From: Cupriavidus taiwanensis
GTDB taxonomy: Bacteria > Pseudomonadota > Gammaproteobacteria > Burkholderiales > Burkholderiaceae
NCBI RefSeq assembly: GCF_900249755.1
Contig: NZ_LT976854.1
Location: forward strand, 540,365 to 604,364
Length of the DNA stretch: 64,000 nucleotides
Direction of reading: 5' to 3'
Of this stretch, positions 17,738 through 27,577 are shown in pieces. The translations under genes were made by a program, and so were the position numbers. The notes under the pieces are model-generated. The model was not told where the DNA came from. It searched no databases and worked only from the letters and a program-made list of their open reading frames with translations. Positions within the stretch are counted from its first letter, which is position 1, and each line of letters begins with the position of its first letter.

Positions 17738-18976
17738 TCAGCGTCCGAGCAGCGTGATGCAGGCCACCGCCTCTTCCACGCCGCGCAGGCCGCCGCCGTT
17801 CTCCGCGATGGCGATGCGCGCACCTTCTACCTGCCTGGCACCGGCCTCGCCGCGCAACTGCGCCACCAGCTCGAAGATCTGGCCGAGTCCCGTGGCGCCG
17901 ATCGGGTGCCCCTTCGATTCCAGGCCGCCGGAAGGATTGATCGGGATGCGTCCGCCAATGCGCGTCTCGCCGCGTTCGGCCCGCGGCCCGCCCTCGCCGG
18001 GCGGGCACAGCCCGAGCACCTCGGACTGGAGGATTTCGCCGATCGCGGTGGCGTCGTGCACCTCGGCCACGCTGATGTCCTCGGGGCCGACCCCGGCCTG
18101 TTCGTAGGCTTTGGCCGCCCCAAGCCGCACCAGGTGGCGCTCCAGTGCATCGGCCGGCCGGTCGCTGCCGGTCTGCAGCACCGAGGCCAGCACGCGCACC
18201 GCGCGCTGGCGTGCGGTACCGAGCCGGGCCAGCCCGGCTTCGCTGCAGACGATGGCCGCCGCGGCGCCGTCGCTGATCGGCGAGCACATCGGCAGCGTCA
18301 GCGGATAGGTGATCGGCGCCGCGGCGAGGATTTGCTCAACCGTGTAGGCGTCGCGATACTGCGCGAGCGGGTTGTGCACCGAGTGCGCATGGTTCTTCGC
18401 CGACACGGCGGCGAACTGGCGCTGCGTGGTGCCGTAGCGGCGCATATGCAGCCGGCCCATCGCCGCATAGATATCCATGAACACACTGTAGGGCCGGGTC
18501 GACATGCTGCCGGGCGGCGGCTCGATGCCGCGCCCCATGGCGAGCAGCCGCGCCTTGCCGGCCTCGGTGTCGTGCACGTCCCAGGCGCCGTCGAACGCGC
18601 TGAAGCTGCGCGCCTTGTCGGCCGAGTACATCTTCTCGGCCCCGACCGCCAGCACGATGTCGGCGGCGCCGGCGCGCACGTAGTTCACGGCCAGGTGGAA
18701 GGCGGTGCTGGCGCTCGCGCACGCGTTCTCGACGTTGACGACCGGGACCCCGCCGATGTCGCCCAGCGCCAGCTGGCCGCGGATCATGTGCTGCCCGTCC
18801 ATGTGGCCCTGCGTGGAGTTGGCGAAAAAGGCGCCCTGCAGCCATGCCGGCGCGGCCTGCGCGTCGGCGAGCGCTGCCTGTACTGCGTCGCGGGTCAGTT
18901 CCCGGATGCTCTTGTCCATATGCCGGCCGAACGGCGTCATGCCGACGCCGGCGACGAATACCGTGTTGCTTGTCAT
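17738..18976 (-). CDS. SCP-x-type thiolase / acetyl-CoA acetyltransferase
   Basis: This 412-residue thiolase-fold enzyme likely cleaves a 3-oxoacyl-CoA. The nucleophilic cysteine lies in NVENACASASTAFH, the HDATAIGE segment holds the first catalytic histidine region, and GHPIGATG near residue 355 holds the last conserved His. The overall layout resembles the SCP-x/lipid-transfer thiolase branch found in steroid, terpenoid and branched-acid catabolism rather than FadA. It stands between the SDR and MFS genes. Confidence 0.86.
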   Translation of the reverse strand: MTSNTVFVAGVGMTPFGRHMDKSIRELTRDAVQAALADAQAAPAWLQGAFFANSTQGHMDGQHMIRGQLALGDIGGVPVVNVENACASASTAFHLAVNYVRAGAADIVLAVGAEKMYSADKARSFSAFDGAWDVHDTEAGKARLLAMGRGIEPPPGSMSTRPYSVFMDIYAAMGRLHMRRYGTTQRQFAAVSAKNHAHSVHNPLAQYRDAYTVEQILAAAPITYPLTLPMCSPISDGAAAAIVCSEAGLARLGTARQRAVRVLASVLQTGSDRPADALERHLVRLGAAKAYEQAGVGPEDISVAEVHDATAIGEILQSEVLGLCPPGEGGPRAERGETRIGGRIPINPSGGLESKGHPIGATGLGQIFELVAQLRGEAGARQVEGARIAIAENGGGLRGVEEAVACITLLGR

Positions 18977-19031
18977 GTGCTTTCCTTCGGATCAGTGTCC
19001 TGCCTTGCCGGGGCAGCCGTTGCGGTGGTGC

Positions 19032-19862
19032 TCAGCCGTGGGTCAGGCCGCCGGTGCACAGCAGCAGTTGCCCGCTGACGTAGTCCGCGTCGGGAATCGC
19101 GAACAGGTACACCGCGCCCGCTGCCTCGTCGGGGCTGCCGGCGCGCCCCAGCGGTATGGCTTGCTCGGCCGCGGCCAGCAGATCCGGATTGACGCCGACC
19201 TTGATGTCGCGGCCTTCGATCTGTTCGGTGCGTTGCTGCGCCGCGCTGACGGTCAGCCGTGTCTGGATCAGCCCGAACGCAACCGCGTTGACGGTGGTAT
19301 TCAGCCGGCCCCACTCCTTGGCCAGGGTCTTGGTCAGCCCGATCACGCCGGCCTTGGCCGCGGCATAGTTGGCGCTGCCCGCCGTGCCCCACACGCCTGC
19401 CACGGACGAGATATTGATCACGCGGCGCATCACCCGGCGGCCGGCCGCGGTCTCGGCCTTGACGAGGTCTCGGATGACCGGCTGCGCGGCGCGCAGGATG
19501 CGGAACGGCGCGGTCAGGTGGCAATCGATGATGGCGTACCACTGTTCGTCGGTGATCTTCTGGATCACGTTCTCCCACGTGTAGCCGGCGTTGTTGACGA
19601 TGATGTCGATGCCGCCGTAGGACGCCATGGCGGTGCCGATGAAGCGTTCGCCGAAGCCGGTTGCGGTGACGCTGCCGACGCAGGCCACCGCCTGCCCGCC
19701 GGCAGCGAGGATTTCGCTGACGACCGCCTCGGCCGGGCCGGCGTCGAGGTCATTGACGACCACGCGGGCGCCTTCCCGCGCGAAGCGCAGCGCGATCGCG
19801 CGGCCGATGCCGCGGCCGGAGCCGGTGATCAGCGCCACTTTGCCGTCGAGGGTGCCTGCCAT
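19032..19862 (-). CDS. Short-chain dehydrogenase/reductase
   Basis: This 276-residue NAD(P)-dependent oxidoreductase of the classical SDR family has the TGSGRGIG cofactor motif at 14-21, NNAG near 91, catalytic Ser in NISSVAG and YAAAK with the catalytic Tyr and Lys. It is the first structural gene after the AraC regulator and probably makes the 3-oxoacyl-CoA that the thiolase cleaves, as a 3-hydroxyacyl-CoA dehydrogenase. The gap to the AraC gene (203 bases) holds two TGGCA direct half-sites, 19970 and 19988. Confidence 0.87.
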   Translation of the reverse strand: MAGTLDGKVALITGSGRGIGRAIALRFAREGARVVVNDLDAGPAEAVVSEILAAGGQAVACVGSVTATGFGERFIGTAMASYGGIDIIVNNAGYTWENVIQKITDEQWYAIIDCHLTAPFRILRAAQPVIRDLVKAETAAGRRVMRRVINISSVAGVWGTAGSANYAAAKAGVIGLTKTLAKEWGRLNTTVNAVAFGLIQTRLTVSAAQQRTEQIEGRDIKVGVNPDLLAAAEQAIPLGRAGSPDEAAGAVYLFAIPDADYVSGQLLLCTGGLTHG

Positions 19863-20065
19863 GCGGGGGACTCCTTGTGATCGTGTTCCAGGGCCAGGCC
19901 TTGAGTGCCTGTGCTGGCGATCTTAGTCCTGCCTTTTCGGCGCCAACAGCGCGGATTGCGTCGCCGGCATGGCAATTTCGGACAACCTGGCATGAGCGGC
20001 GCGAGCCGCGTGCCGTAGCCGGCCCCGAGACTTGATGGAACGGTGGCCGTGCGGTGGTGACGAGG

Positions 20066-21088
20066 CTACGGCGCCATGCGTCGGTAGGCGGCCGGGGCCT
20101 TGCCGGTCCAGGCCTTGAACGCGCGCTGGAAGGTCGCGCTGTCGGAAAAGCCCAGGTCCTCGGCAAGCTGGGCCAGCGGCAGGCGGGTGGTCATCAGCCG
20201 CGCAATCGCCAGGTCGCGGCGCAGCTGGTCCTTGACCAGCTGGAACGATGTCCCCTCGCTGACCAGATGGCGTTGCAGCGTTCGCGCCGACATGTGCAGG
20301 CGCTCGGCGACTTCGGACTGGTCGAGCCAGCGCGGGCGGGCGCTCTCCAGGCAGGCGCGCACGCGCGCACTGATCGCGCGGTCGCTGCCTTCCAGCAGGA
20401 CCACGGTTGCGGTGGAACGCGCCATGAACTCGCGCAGCGCGGCGATGTCGCGGCACATCGGCGCCTGCAGCGCGGCCGTGTCGAACCAGATGGCGGTGAA
20501 CGGCTGTTCGAAACACACGCTGGCGGGGAACACCGTGCCGTACTCGGCGGCGTGCGCCGGGCTGGGGATGGCAAAGCTGAATTCGCGCGCGCGCAGCCTG
20601 CCGTTGCTGAGCCAGAGCCCCAGCCGCAGCAGGACGCGCAGCATGGCCTCGTGAAGGAAGGCGCGCCCGGGATAGAACTCGGGCGGGATGTCGACGCGTA
20701 TCCCGGTCTGCTCGGCCCGGCTGACCAGTGACAGGCCGACGTCGTCCTGCAGCAGGCTGCTCGCCTTGCAAAAGCGGCGCAGCGACGACTCGATGGTGGC
20801 GCAGCCAAGCAGCGACCGCATCGCCAGGTTCAGGGTGCCGCGGCTCAGCGGCCGCGACAGCAGCCCGACGAACTCGTCGTCCATGGATTCGGTCAGCGCC
20901 GCCACCAGGGCAATGTACTGGTCGGCGCCGACGCGCGCTTCAGGACGATCCAGCAGGGCGGGGTCGATGCCGGCGTGCTGCAGCCATTGATCCGGTGCGA
21001 TGCCGCGCTGGCGCAGCCCAGACAGCAAGCCGTGAACGAAGGCGATCGAGACGGTGACAGGCGGGCGGAGGGGACGCAACGTGGTCAT
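20066..21088 (-). CDS. AraC-family regulator (OruR/ArgR-like layout)
   Basis: This 340-residue regulator has an arabinose-binding-like N-terminal domain and a C-terminal AraC DNA-binding domain (about 235-340) with two helix-turn-helix units: AERLHMSARTLQRHLVSEG and QLAEDLGFSDSATFQRAFKAWTG. It lies upstream of, and in the same direction as, the SDR-thiolase-MFS-ligase genes, so it is the probable activator. The inducer is likely a pathway acid or its CoA ester, but this is inference. Confidence 0.88.
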   Translation of the reverse strand: MTTLRPLRPPVTVSIAFVHGLLSGLRQRGIAPDQWLQHAGIDPALLDRPEARVGADQYIALVAALTESMDDEFVGLLSRPLSRGTLNLAMRSLLGCATIESSLRRFCKASSLLQDDVGLSLVSRAEQTGIRVDIPPEFYPGRAFLHEAMLRVLLRLGLWLSNGRLRAREFSFAIPSPAHAAEYGTVFPASVCFEQPFTAIWFDTAALQAPMCRDIAALREFMARSTATVVLLEGSDRAISARVRACLESARPRWLDQSEVAERLHMSARTLQRHLVSEGTSFQLVKDQLRRDLAIARLMTTRLPLAQLAEDLGFSDSATFQRAFKAWTGKAPAAYRRMAP

Positions 21089-21131
21089 GGCGGATCCGGT
21101 ATCAAAGACATGCGCTGGCGCAACGTCGCCT

Positions 21132-22073
21132 TCAGGTTGGTGTCGCCTGCGCCGCCTCCCGCGGCGCTCCGGCCGCCTGCCGCAGGCAATCCAGCATGGC
21201 CGCCACCGCCGTGCGCGACTTGCCGTCGTCGCGCCAGTACATCGACACCGAACCGAAGCCGGCCAGCCGCAACGGCACGATGCGCAGCGCGCCCAGTTCT
21301 TCCAGCCGCCGCGCGGTGCGGTGCGAGGCCAGCCCGACCATGTCGCTGTTGTTGAACAGGGTCAGGTTCAGCACCGTGGAATTGCTCTCGACGCAGTCCG
21401 CCGGCAAGGCCCGCTCGGCGCTGGCCAGGGCGCCTTCCAGCGCGTTGCGGATCGGCGTGCCGCGCGGCCAGACCACCCAGCGGTAGCGGTACAGGTCGTC
21501 CCAGCCGATGCGCGCGGCCTGCAGCAGCGGATGGCGCGGGCGGGCGACGAAGTGGATCGGCTCCATGTAGAGCGATTCGGTGCGGATCTGCGCGTCCTGC
21601 AGTTCGGGGGCAGAGCGGCCCACCACGATATCGAGTTCGCTGCGCGCGAGCTGGGTCATGAGCCGGTCCATGGTGGTTTCCAGCAGCCGCACGCTGGCGC
21701 GCGGCATGCGCTGCATCAGCTGCAGCGCGGCCAGCGGCACGGTGTCGGCCGCCGACGCGCCCGAGGTGCCCACCACCACGATGCCGCTGCCGCCGTCGCG
21801 CATGGCCTGCAGGTCGTCGCGCGCGGTATCGAGCTGGGCCTCGATCCGGCGCGCGTGCTCGATCAGCGATTCCCCGTACGGCGTCGGCCGCAGCCCGCGC
21901 GCCTGGCGCTCGAACAGGGGCAGGCCGATATCGTCCTCAAGGTCCTTCAGCCACTTGGAAAGGCCGGGCTGGGTGGTGTTCAGCATGGCGGCGGACTGGC
22001 TCATGTTGCCGGTCTCGGCCAGGCTCAGCAGCATTTGCAGGTTGCGCAGGCGCAGTCTGTGGGTCCAATCCAT
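21132..22073 (-). CDS. LysR-family regulator of the gentisate cluster
   Basis: This 313-residue regulator has an N-terminal HTH (LRNLQMLLSLAETGNMSQSAAMLNTTQPGLSKWLKDLE) and a ligand-binding domain. It is divergent from gentisate dioxygenase with a 178-base gap holding two symmetrical elements, the classic LysR arrangement. It very likely activates the gentisate operon in response to an aromatic acid inducer such as 3-hydroxybenzoate or gentisate. Confidence 0.92.
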   Translation of the reverse strand: MDWTHRLRLRNLQMLLSLAETGNMSQSAAMLNTTQPGLSKWLKDLEDDIGLPLFERQARGLRPTPYGESLIEHARRIEAQLDTARDDLQAMRDGGSGIVVVGTSGASAADTVPLAALQLMQRMPRASVRLLETTMDRLMTQLARSELDIVVGRSAPELQDAQIRTESLYMEPIHFVARPRHPLLQAARIGWDDLYRYRWVVWPRGTPIRNALEGALASAERALPADCVESNSTVLNLTLFNNSDMVGLASHRTARRLEELGALRIVPLRLAGFGSVSMYWRDDGKSRTAVAAMLDCLRQAAGAPREAAQATPT

Positions 22074-22083
22074 CGGGCGACCT

Positions 22084-22127
22084 ATACGGTAAATCGTATC
22101 GATAAGATGAAAACTTCATTTCTTATC
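22084..22127. promoter_or_regulatory. LysR operator region for the gentisate operon
   Basis: Two palindromes lie in tandem. ATACG-N6-CGTAT spans 22084-22099, and a longer one built of GATAAG, ATGAA, AAC, TTCAT and CTTATC spans 22101-22127. They sit 11 to 54 bases upstream of the LysR start and 125-168 bases upstream of the dioxygenase start, fitting recognition and activation sites of a LysR activator. Confidence 0.65.
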
Positions 22128-22251
22128 TTATAGCCCGCGGCGTATAACGACAACCAGACGACATCCAGACAACAACAGACGGTGCGCAACCAGTCAGGCA
22201 CCCGCAAAAGGCGCTCCCCAACGTACGCGCAACCAAAGTTACGGAGACAGC

Positions 22252-23298
22252 ATGTCCGAACACACCCCTGACCCGGCCCGCCTGGCCTACTACGAAGAAA
22301 TCGGCCGCAGCCACATGACCCCGCTGTGGGAGTCGCTGCACGCGCTGGTGCCGCCGCAGCCGCGGCCGCAGATCGTTCCCGCGATCTGGAAGTACGCGCA
22401 GATCCGCCCGCTGGTGATGCAGGCCGGCAGCGTCATCAGCGCCGAGGAAGCGGTGCGCCGCGTGCTGGTGCTGGAGAACCCCGGCATCCCGGGCAAGTCC
22501 AGCATCACCTCGACGCTGTACGCCGGGCTGCAGCTGATCCTGCCGGGCGAGATCGCGCCCAGCCACCGCCATACCCAGTCCGCGCTGCGCTTTATCGTCG
22601 AAGGCAAGGGTGCCTGGACCGCCGTCAACGGCGAGCGCGCCATCATGCATCCCGACGATTTCATCATCACGCCGTCGTGGACCTGGCATGACCATGGCAA
22701 CCCCAGCGTCGCAGACGGCGGCGAGCCGGTGGTGTGGCTCGACGGGCTGGACATTCCGATGGTGCAGCAGTTCGACGCCGGCTTTGCCGAGAACTATCCC
22801 GAGTCGCAGCAGCCGGTGACCCGCGCCGAGGGCGACAGCTTTGCCCGCTTCGGCCACAACATGGTGCCGGTGCGGCATCGCGTGACCGATCCCACCTCGC
22901 CGGTGTTCAGCTACCCCTATGCCCGTTCGCGCGAGGCGCTGGACCAGCTCTACCGCAACGGCGAGCTCGATCCGTGGGACGGCGTCAAGCTGCGCTACGT
23001 CAACCCCGCCACCGGCGGCTGGCCGATGCCGACCATCGCCACCTTCATGCAATACCTGCCGGCAGGGTTCCAGGGCAAGACCTACCGCAGCACCGACGCC
23101 ACCGTGTACAGCGTGGTGGAAGGGCGCGGCACCGTGCGCATCGGCGATGCGCAGTTCCAGTTCGAGCCGCGCGATGTGTTCGTGGCGCCGTCGTGGGCGC
23201 CGGTGCAGCTCGGCGCGCTGGAAGACGCCGTGCTGTTCAGCTATTCCGACCGGCCGGTGCTGTCCGCGCTGAACCTGCTGCGCGAAGCGCGCACCTGA
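22252..23298 (+). CDS. gtdA: Gentisate 1,2-dioxygenase
   Basis: This 348-residue bicupin ring-cleavage enzyme opens gentisate to maleylpyruvate using Fe(II) and oxygen. The N-terminal cupin shows [15 protein letters not shown] (iron ligands His105, His107) and the later WTWHDHGN with His146 and His148. A second cupin-like half follows ([24 protein letters not shown]). The start follows ACGGAGACAGC. It is the first gene of the five-gene 3-hydroxybenzoate/gentisate operon. It resembles the nagI product of naphthalene degraders. Confidence 0.94.
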   Translation: MSEHTPDPARLAYYEEIGRSHMTPLWESLHALVPPQPRPQIVPAIWKYAQIRPLVMQAGSVISAEEAVRRVLVLENPGIPGKSSITSTLYAGLQLILPGEIAPSHRHTQSALRFIVEGKGAWTAVNGERAIMHPDDFIITPSWTWHDHGNPSVADGGEPVVWLDGLDIPMVQQFDAGFAENYPESQQPVTRAEGDSFARFGHNMVPVRHRVTDPTSPVFSYPYARSREALDQLYRNGELDPWDGVKLRYVNPATGGWPMPTIATFMQYLPAGFQGKTYRSTDATVYSVVEGRGTVRIGDAQFQFEPRDVFVAPSWAPVQLGALEDAVLFSYSDRPVLSALNLLREART

Positions 23299-23389
23299 GC
23301 CCGGCCACCCCCCCAAGCCGCCGCGCGCGCGGTGCCAGCCGGCACCGCCGTGCCGGCGCTCACCCGATCAATCACCGGAAGCCCCGACC

Positions 23390-24088
23390 ATGTCCTACGT
23401 CTTCACGCCTCCCGCCACCGTTGCCATCCCCGTTGCCGGCAGCGATGACCAGTTCGCCGTGCGCCGCGTCTACTGCGTGGGCCGCAACTACGCCTCCCAC
23501 GCCCGCGAAATGGGCTTCGATCCCGAGCGCGAACCGCCGTTCTTCTTCTGCAAGCCGGCCGACGCCATCGTCCCGGTGCAGGCCGGCACCACGCTCGAGC
23601 TGCCGTACCCGGCGCAGACGCAGAACTACCACTACGAGGCCGAGCTGGTGGCGGTGATCGGCAAGGGCGGCTCGGATATCGCTGTCGAACAGGCGCTCGA
23701 ACACGTGTGGGGCTACGCCGTCGGCCTCGACATGACCCGCCGCGACCTGCAAATGAAGATGCGCGAAATGGGCCGCCCGTGGGAAATCGGCAAGGCCTTC
23801 GACGCGTCGGCGCCGGTTGGCCCGATCCACCGCGCCAGCGAGATCGGCCATCCGCAGCAGGCCGGGATCTGGCTGACGGTCAATGGCGCAACCAGGCAGC
23901 GCAGCGATGTGTCGCACCTGATCTGGTCGGTGGCCGAGACGGTGGCATACCTGTCGCAGTTCTTCCGCCTGGAACCGGGCGACGTCATCTTCACCGGCAC
24001 GCCCGAGGGCGTGGGCCCGGTCAAGGCCGGCGACACCATGGCCACCGGCGTCGACGGCCTGGGCGAACTGACCGTGCGCGTGGTCTGA
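23390..24088 (+). CDS. nagK: Fumarylpyruvate hydrolase (FAH family)
   Basis: This 232-residue enzyme of the fumarylacetoacetate hydrolase fold should split fumarylpyruvate to fumarate and pyruvate, the last step of gentisate breakdown. Key features are YCVGRNYASHAREMG, the metal-binding acidic pair in HYEAELV, WEIGKAFDASAPVGPI and GDVIFTGTPEGVGPV. The length is usual for the NagK group. It is followed after 28 bases by the isomerase gene. Confidence 0.93.
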   Translation: MSYVFTPPATVAIPVAGSDDQFAVRRVYCVGRNYASHAREMGFDPEREPPFFFCKPADAIVPVQAGTTLELPYPAQTQNYHYEAELVAVIGKGGSDIAVEQALEHVWGYAVGLDMTRRDLQMKMREMGRPWEIGKAFDASAPVGPIHRASEIGHPQQAGIWLTVNGATRQRSDVSHLIWSVAETVAYLSQFFRLEPGDVIFTGTPEGVGPVKAGDTMATGVDGLGELTVRVV

Positions 24089-24116
24089 ACCCGACAAGCA
24101 CAGCCAAGCCGAAACC

Positions 24117-24758
24117 ATGCAGCTCTACAGTTTCTTCAACAGCTCGACTTCCTACCGCGTGCGCATCGCGCTGGCCCTCAAGGGCCTGCCGTACGACTAC
24201 CTGCCGGTCAATATCCGCACCGGCCAGCACCGCGAGGCGGAGTATGTCGATGGCATCAACCCGTCGGCTGCCGTGCCCGCGCTGGTCGATGGCGAATTCA
24301 TGCTGGGCCAGTCGCTGGCGATCATCGACTACCTGGACGCGCGCCATCCCGAGCCGCGCCTGCTGCCGCAGGATCCTGCGCAGCGCGCCCGCGTGCTGGA
24401 GCTGTCGCTGCTGATCGGCTGCGATATCCACCCAATCAACAACCTGCGCGTGCTGCGCTACCTGCAGGACGTGCTGCAGGTTACGCCCGGGCAGAAGGAT
24501 GCCTGGTACCGGCACTGGATCGATGAAGGGATGGCCGGCGTGGAGCGACTGCTTGCGCGGCACGGACATGGCAGGTGGTGCTTCGGCGATGCGCCCACGC
24601 TCGCTGACGTCACGCTGGTGCCGCAGGTCGCCAACGCGCTGCGCATGGGCTGCGACCTGGGCCGCTACGAGCGCGCGATGGAAGTCTACGCCCATGCCAG
24701 CGCCCATCCCGCCTTCGCCCAGGCGGCGCCCGCGCGCCAGCCCGACTACACCGCCTGA
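24117..24758 (+). CDS. nagL: Maleylpyruvate isomerase (zeta-class GST)
   Basis: This 213-residue glutathione-dependent isomerase should convert maleylpyruvate to fumarylpyruvate. The N-terminal thioredoxin-like domain has SSTSYRVRIALALKGLPYDY with the zeta-class SSxxxRVRIAL pattern. NPSAAVPALVDG and GQSLAIIDYLD form the glutathione site, followed by an all-helical C-terminal domain. Order and spacing between the hydrolase and the hydroxylase support the assignment over maleylacetoacetate isomerase. Confidence 0.92.
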   Translation: MQLYSFFNSSTSYRVRIALALKGLPYDYLPVNIRTGQHREAEYVDGINPSAAVPALVDGEFMLGQSLAIIDYLDARHPEPRLLPQDPAQRARVLELSLLIGCDIHPINNLRVLRYLQDVLQVTPGQKDAWYRHWIDEGMAGVERLLARHGHGRWCFGDAPTLADVTLVPQVANALRMGCDLGRYERAMEVYAHASAHPAFAQAAPARQPDYTA

Positions 24759-24786
24759 CGCATCGCGCAGGCCGAGGAGACAAGAC

Positions 24787-26001
24787 ATGAGCAGTACCCA
24801 TAACGCGACCGGCAAGGTCCTGATTATCGGCGGCGGCATCGGCGGCCTGGCCGCGGCGCTGGCGCTGGCACGCCAGGGCATCCGCATCGAGCTGCTGGAG
24901 CAGGCCGAGCAGATCGGAGAAATCGGCGCCGGCATCCAGCTCGCCGCCAACGCCTTTGCCGCGCTGGACGCGCTCGGCGTGGGCGAAGCCGCGCGCGGCC
25001 GCGCGGTCTTTACCGACTTCCTCAGCCTGCGCGATGCGATCGACACCAGCGTGATCGCGCAGGTCGATGTCGGGCAGCCGTATCGCGAGCGCTTCGGCAA
25101 TCCGTATGGCGTGATCCATCGCGCCGATATCCACCTGTCGATCCTGGAAGCCGTGCAGGACCATCCGCTGATCACGCTGCGCACCAGCACGCGCGTGCAG
25201 CAACTGCTGCAGGACGGCGCGGGCGTGACGGTGGTCGACCAGCACGGCAACCACCATCGCGGCGACGCGGTGGTCGGCTGCGACGGCGTCAAGTCCGCGA
25301 TCCGCCAGGCGCTGGTCGGCGACGAGGCGCGCGTGACCGGCCACGTGGTCTACCGCGCCGTGGTCGACGTGGCCAACATGCCGCAGGACCTGCAGGTCAA
25401 TGCCCCGGTGGTGTGGGCGGGCCCCAACTGCCACCTGGTGCACTACCCGCTGCGCGGCGGCCAGCAGTACAACCTGGTGGTGACCTTCCACAGCCGCGAG
25501 CAGGAAAGCTGGGGCGTGCGCGACGGCAGCAAGGAAGAGGTGCTGTCGTACTTCGCGGGCATCCACCCGCTGCCGCACCAGATGCTGGACCGCCCGACCT
25601 CGTGGAAGCGCTGGGCCACCGCCGACCGCGACCCGGTAGAGCGCTGGAGCCTCGGCCGCGCCACCATCCTCGGCGATGCCGCGCACCCGATGACGCAGTA
25701 CGTGGCGCAGGGCGCGTGCCAGGCGCTGGAAGATGCCGTCACGCTGGGCGCGGCGGTGCAAGCCGCGCAGGGCGACTACGCCGCGGCCTTCCAGCTGTAC
25801 GAGCAGGCCCGCATCCCGCGCACCGCGCGCGTGCTCTACGGCGCGCGCGACATGGGCCGGGTCTACCACGCCAAGGGCGTCGACCGCCTGGTGCGCAACA
25901 GCCTGTGGACCGGCCGCACGCAGCCGCAGTTCTACGACGCGCTGCAGTGGCTGCACGGCTGGCGCGCGGACAAGTGCCTGAGCCCGACGCCGTGGCTGTA
26001 G
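24787..26001 (+). CDS. mhbM: 3-Hydroxybenzoate 6-hydroxylase (FAD monooxygenase)
   Basis: This 404-residue group A flavoprotein monooxygenase should hydroxylate 3-hydroxybenzoate to gentisate with NADH and oxygen. It has the dinucleotide fold GGGIGGLAAALAL at residues 14-26, the DG motif in GCDGVKSAIR and the second FAD motif GDAAHPMTQYVAQGACQALEDA. The start ATG is preceded by GAGGAGACAAG. Its place in a gentisate operon favours 3-hydroxybenzoate over salicylate as substrate. Confidence 0.9.
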   Translation: MSSTHNATGKVLIIGGGIGGLAAALALARQGIRIELLEQAEQIGEIGAGIQLAANAFAALDALGVGEAARGRAVFTDFLSLRDAIDTSVIAQVDVGQPYRERFGNPYGVIHRADIHLSILEAVQDHPLITLRTSTRVQQLLQDGAGVTVVDQHGNHHRGDAVVGCDGVKSAIRQALVGDEARVTGHVVYRAVVDVANMPQDLQVNAPVVWAGPNCHLVHYPLRGGQQYNLVVTFHSREQESWGVRDGSKEEVLSYFAGIHPLPHQMLDRPTSWKRWATADRDPVERWSLGRATILGDAAHPMTQYVAQGACQALEDAVTLGAAVQAAQGDYAAAFQLYEQARIPRTARVLYGARDMGRVYHAKGVDRLVRNSLWTGRTQPQFYDALQWLHGWRADKCLSPTPWL

Positions 26002-26109
26002 GCCGCTGAACGCGGCGCCTTCGCCTGCAAGAACCCGACCCCAAGCAGGCGGCCCATGCAGCCGCCAGCTTCCATGCGCCCCTGATCCTGGCAACAAGGA
26101 GGAGACACC

Positions 26110-27450
26110 ATGCCTGCCAGCCAACCGCTCAACGTCACCGCGTTCATCGACCGCCAGCCGCTGTCGGCGTTCCAGGTGACCATCGTCGTGCTGTGCTTCC
26201 TGATCGTCGCCGTCGACGGCTTCGATACCGCTGCAATCGGCTTTATCGCGCCCGCCATCCGTGCCGAATGGCAGCTGACGCCGGCGCAGCTGGCGCCGCT
26301 GTTCGGCGCCGGCCTTGGCGGCCTGATGGCCGGTGCCTTCCTGTTCGGCCCGCTGGCCGACCGGTACGGCCGCAAGAGCGTGCTGGTGCTGTCGGTGCTG
26401 TGCTTCGGCGCGGCCAGCCTGGCGTCGGCGTGGTCGCCGGACCTGTGGACGCTGGTGCTGCTGCGCTTCGTGACCGGCCTGGGGCTTGGCGGGGCGATGC
26501 CCAATGCGATCACGCTGACCTCAGAGTTCTGCCCGGACAAGCGCCGCTCGTTCCTGGTCACCACCATGTTCTGCGGCTTCACGCTGGGGTCGGCGCTGGG
26601 TGGTCTGGCCTCGGCCGGGCTGATCGACGCCTTCGGCTGGCGCTCGGTGCTGGTGGCAGGCGGCGTGCTGCCGCTGCTGCTGGCGCTGGCGCTGGTCTGG
26701 CTGCTGCCGGAATCGGTGCGCTACCTGGTGATGACCGGCAAGTCGCGCGAGCGCATCGTCGCCACGCTGCAGAAGATCGCGCCGCATGAAGACCTGCGCA
26801 GCGCCACCTTCGCGGTCAGCGAGCAGCGCGCCGCCAGCTCGCCGGTGCGGCACCTGTTCCGCCCCGAACTGCTGCGCGGCACGCTGCTGTTCTGGCTGAC
26901 CTTCTTCATGAGCCTGCTGGTGATCTACCTGCTTTCCAGCTGGCTGCCGACGCTGCTGCGCGGCACCGGCCATTCGCTGCGCACCGCGGCGCTGGTGACG
27001 ACCATGTTCCAGGTCGGCGGCACGGTCGGCGCGATCGCGCTGGGTTGGCTGATGGACCGGTTCAACCCGCACCACGTGCTGGCCACCAGCTACGCGCTGG
27101 CGGCGCTGGGCATTGCCGCGGTGGGCAGCGTCGCCGCCGAGCCGGTGGCCGCGGGCGTGGCGGTGTTTGTCGCGGGCTTCTGCATCTCGGGCTCGCAGGT
27201 GGGCGCCAATGCGCTGTCGGCCAGCTTCTATCCGACCGACTGTCGCGCCACCGGGGTCAGCTGGGCCAACGGCGTGGGCCGGATGGGCTCGGTGGTGGGA
27301 TCGGTCGGCGGGGCCACCATGCTGTCGCTGGGGCTGGGCATGCCGGCGCTGTTCGCGTGGATCGGCGTGCCGGCGCTGATTGCGGGGCTGTCGATGTTCT
27401 CGCTGGGCGTGGTCAGGCGGGAACGGCCGCAACCGCGGCTGGCGGTTTGA
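26110..27450 (+). CDS. Aromatic acid:H+ symporter (MFS, AAHS family)
   Basis: This 446-residue, 12-helix transporter has the AAHS signature DGFDTAAIGFIAPAIRAEW in helix 1, the loop GPLADRYGRKSVLVLSVL and PESVRYLV in the central loop. It ends the gentisate operon (108 bases after the hydroxylase) and most likely imports 3-hydroxybenzoate or gentisate. A good ribosome binding site (AAGGAGGAGA) precedes the ATG. Confidence 0.9.
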   Translation: MPASQPLNVTAFIDRQPLSAFQVTIVVLCFLIVAVDGFDTAAIGFIAPAIRAEWQLTPAQLAPLFGAGLGGLMAGAFLFGPLADRYGRKSVLVLSVLCFGAASLASAWSPDLWTLVLLRFVTGLGLGGAMPNAITLTSEFCPDKRRSFLVTTMFCGFTLGSALGGLASAGLIDAFGWRSVLVAGGVLPLLLALALVWLLPESVRYLVMTGKSRERIVATLQKIAPHEDLRSATFAVSEQRAASSPVRHLFRPELLRGTLLFWLTFFMSLLVIYLLSSWLPTLLRGTGHSLRTAALVTTMFQVGGTVGAIALGWLMDRFNPHHVLATSYALAALGIAAVGSVAAEPVAAGVAVFVAGFCISGSQVGANALSASFYPTDCRATGVSWANGVGRMGSVVGSVGGATMLSLGLGMPALFAWIGVPALIAGLSMFSLGVVRRERPQPRLAV

Positions 27451-27469
27451 AGTCTGCCCCCGCGCTGTC

Positions 27470-27546
27470 ATGCCGTTCAGTTCAGGCATCAAACACTATC
27501 GTCATTCCCGCCTGCGCGGGAACGACAGTGGTCAATTGAACGGCAT
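27470..27546. repeat. Compound palindromic repeat, shorter relative of the 141-bp element
   Basis: Outer arms ATGCCGTTCAGTT (27470-27482) and its near-complement (27534-27546) enclose an inner hairpin TTCCCGC-CTGC-GCGGGAA (505-522). The inner core and the GAACGGCAT end match parts of the 141-bp repeat at 7038. It lies between convergent genes, the AAHS transporter and the isochorismatase, and probably serves as a two-way terminator. Confidence 0.8.
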
Positions 27547-27577
27547 TAGCCCCTGGGCGTGGCCCGCCCGCCGTCGC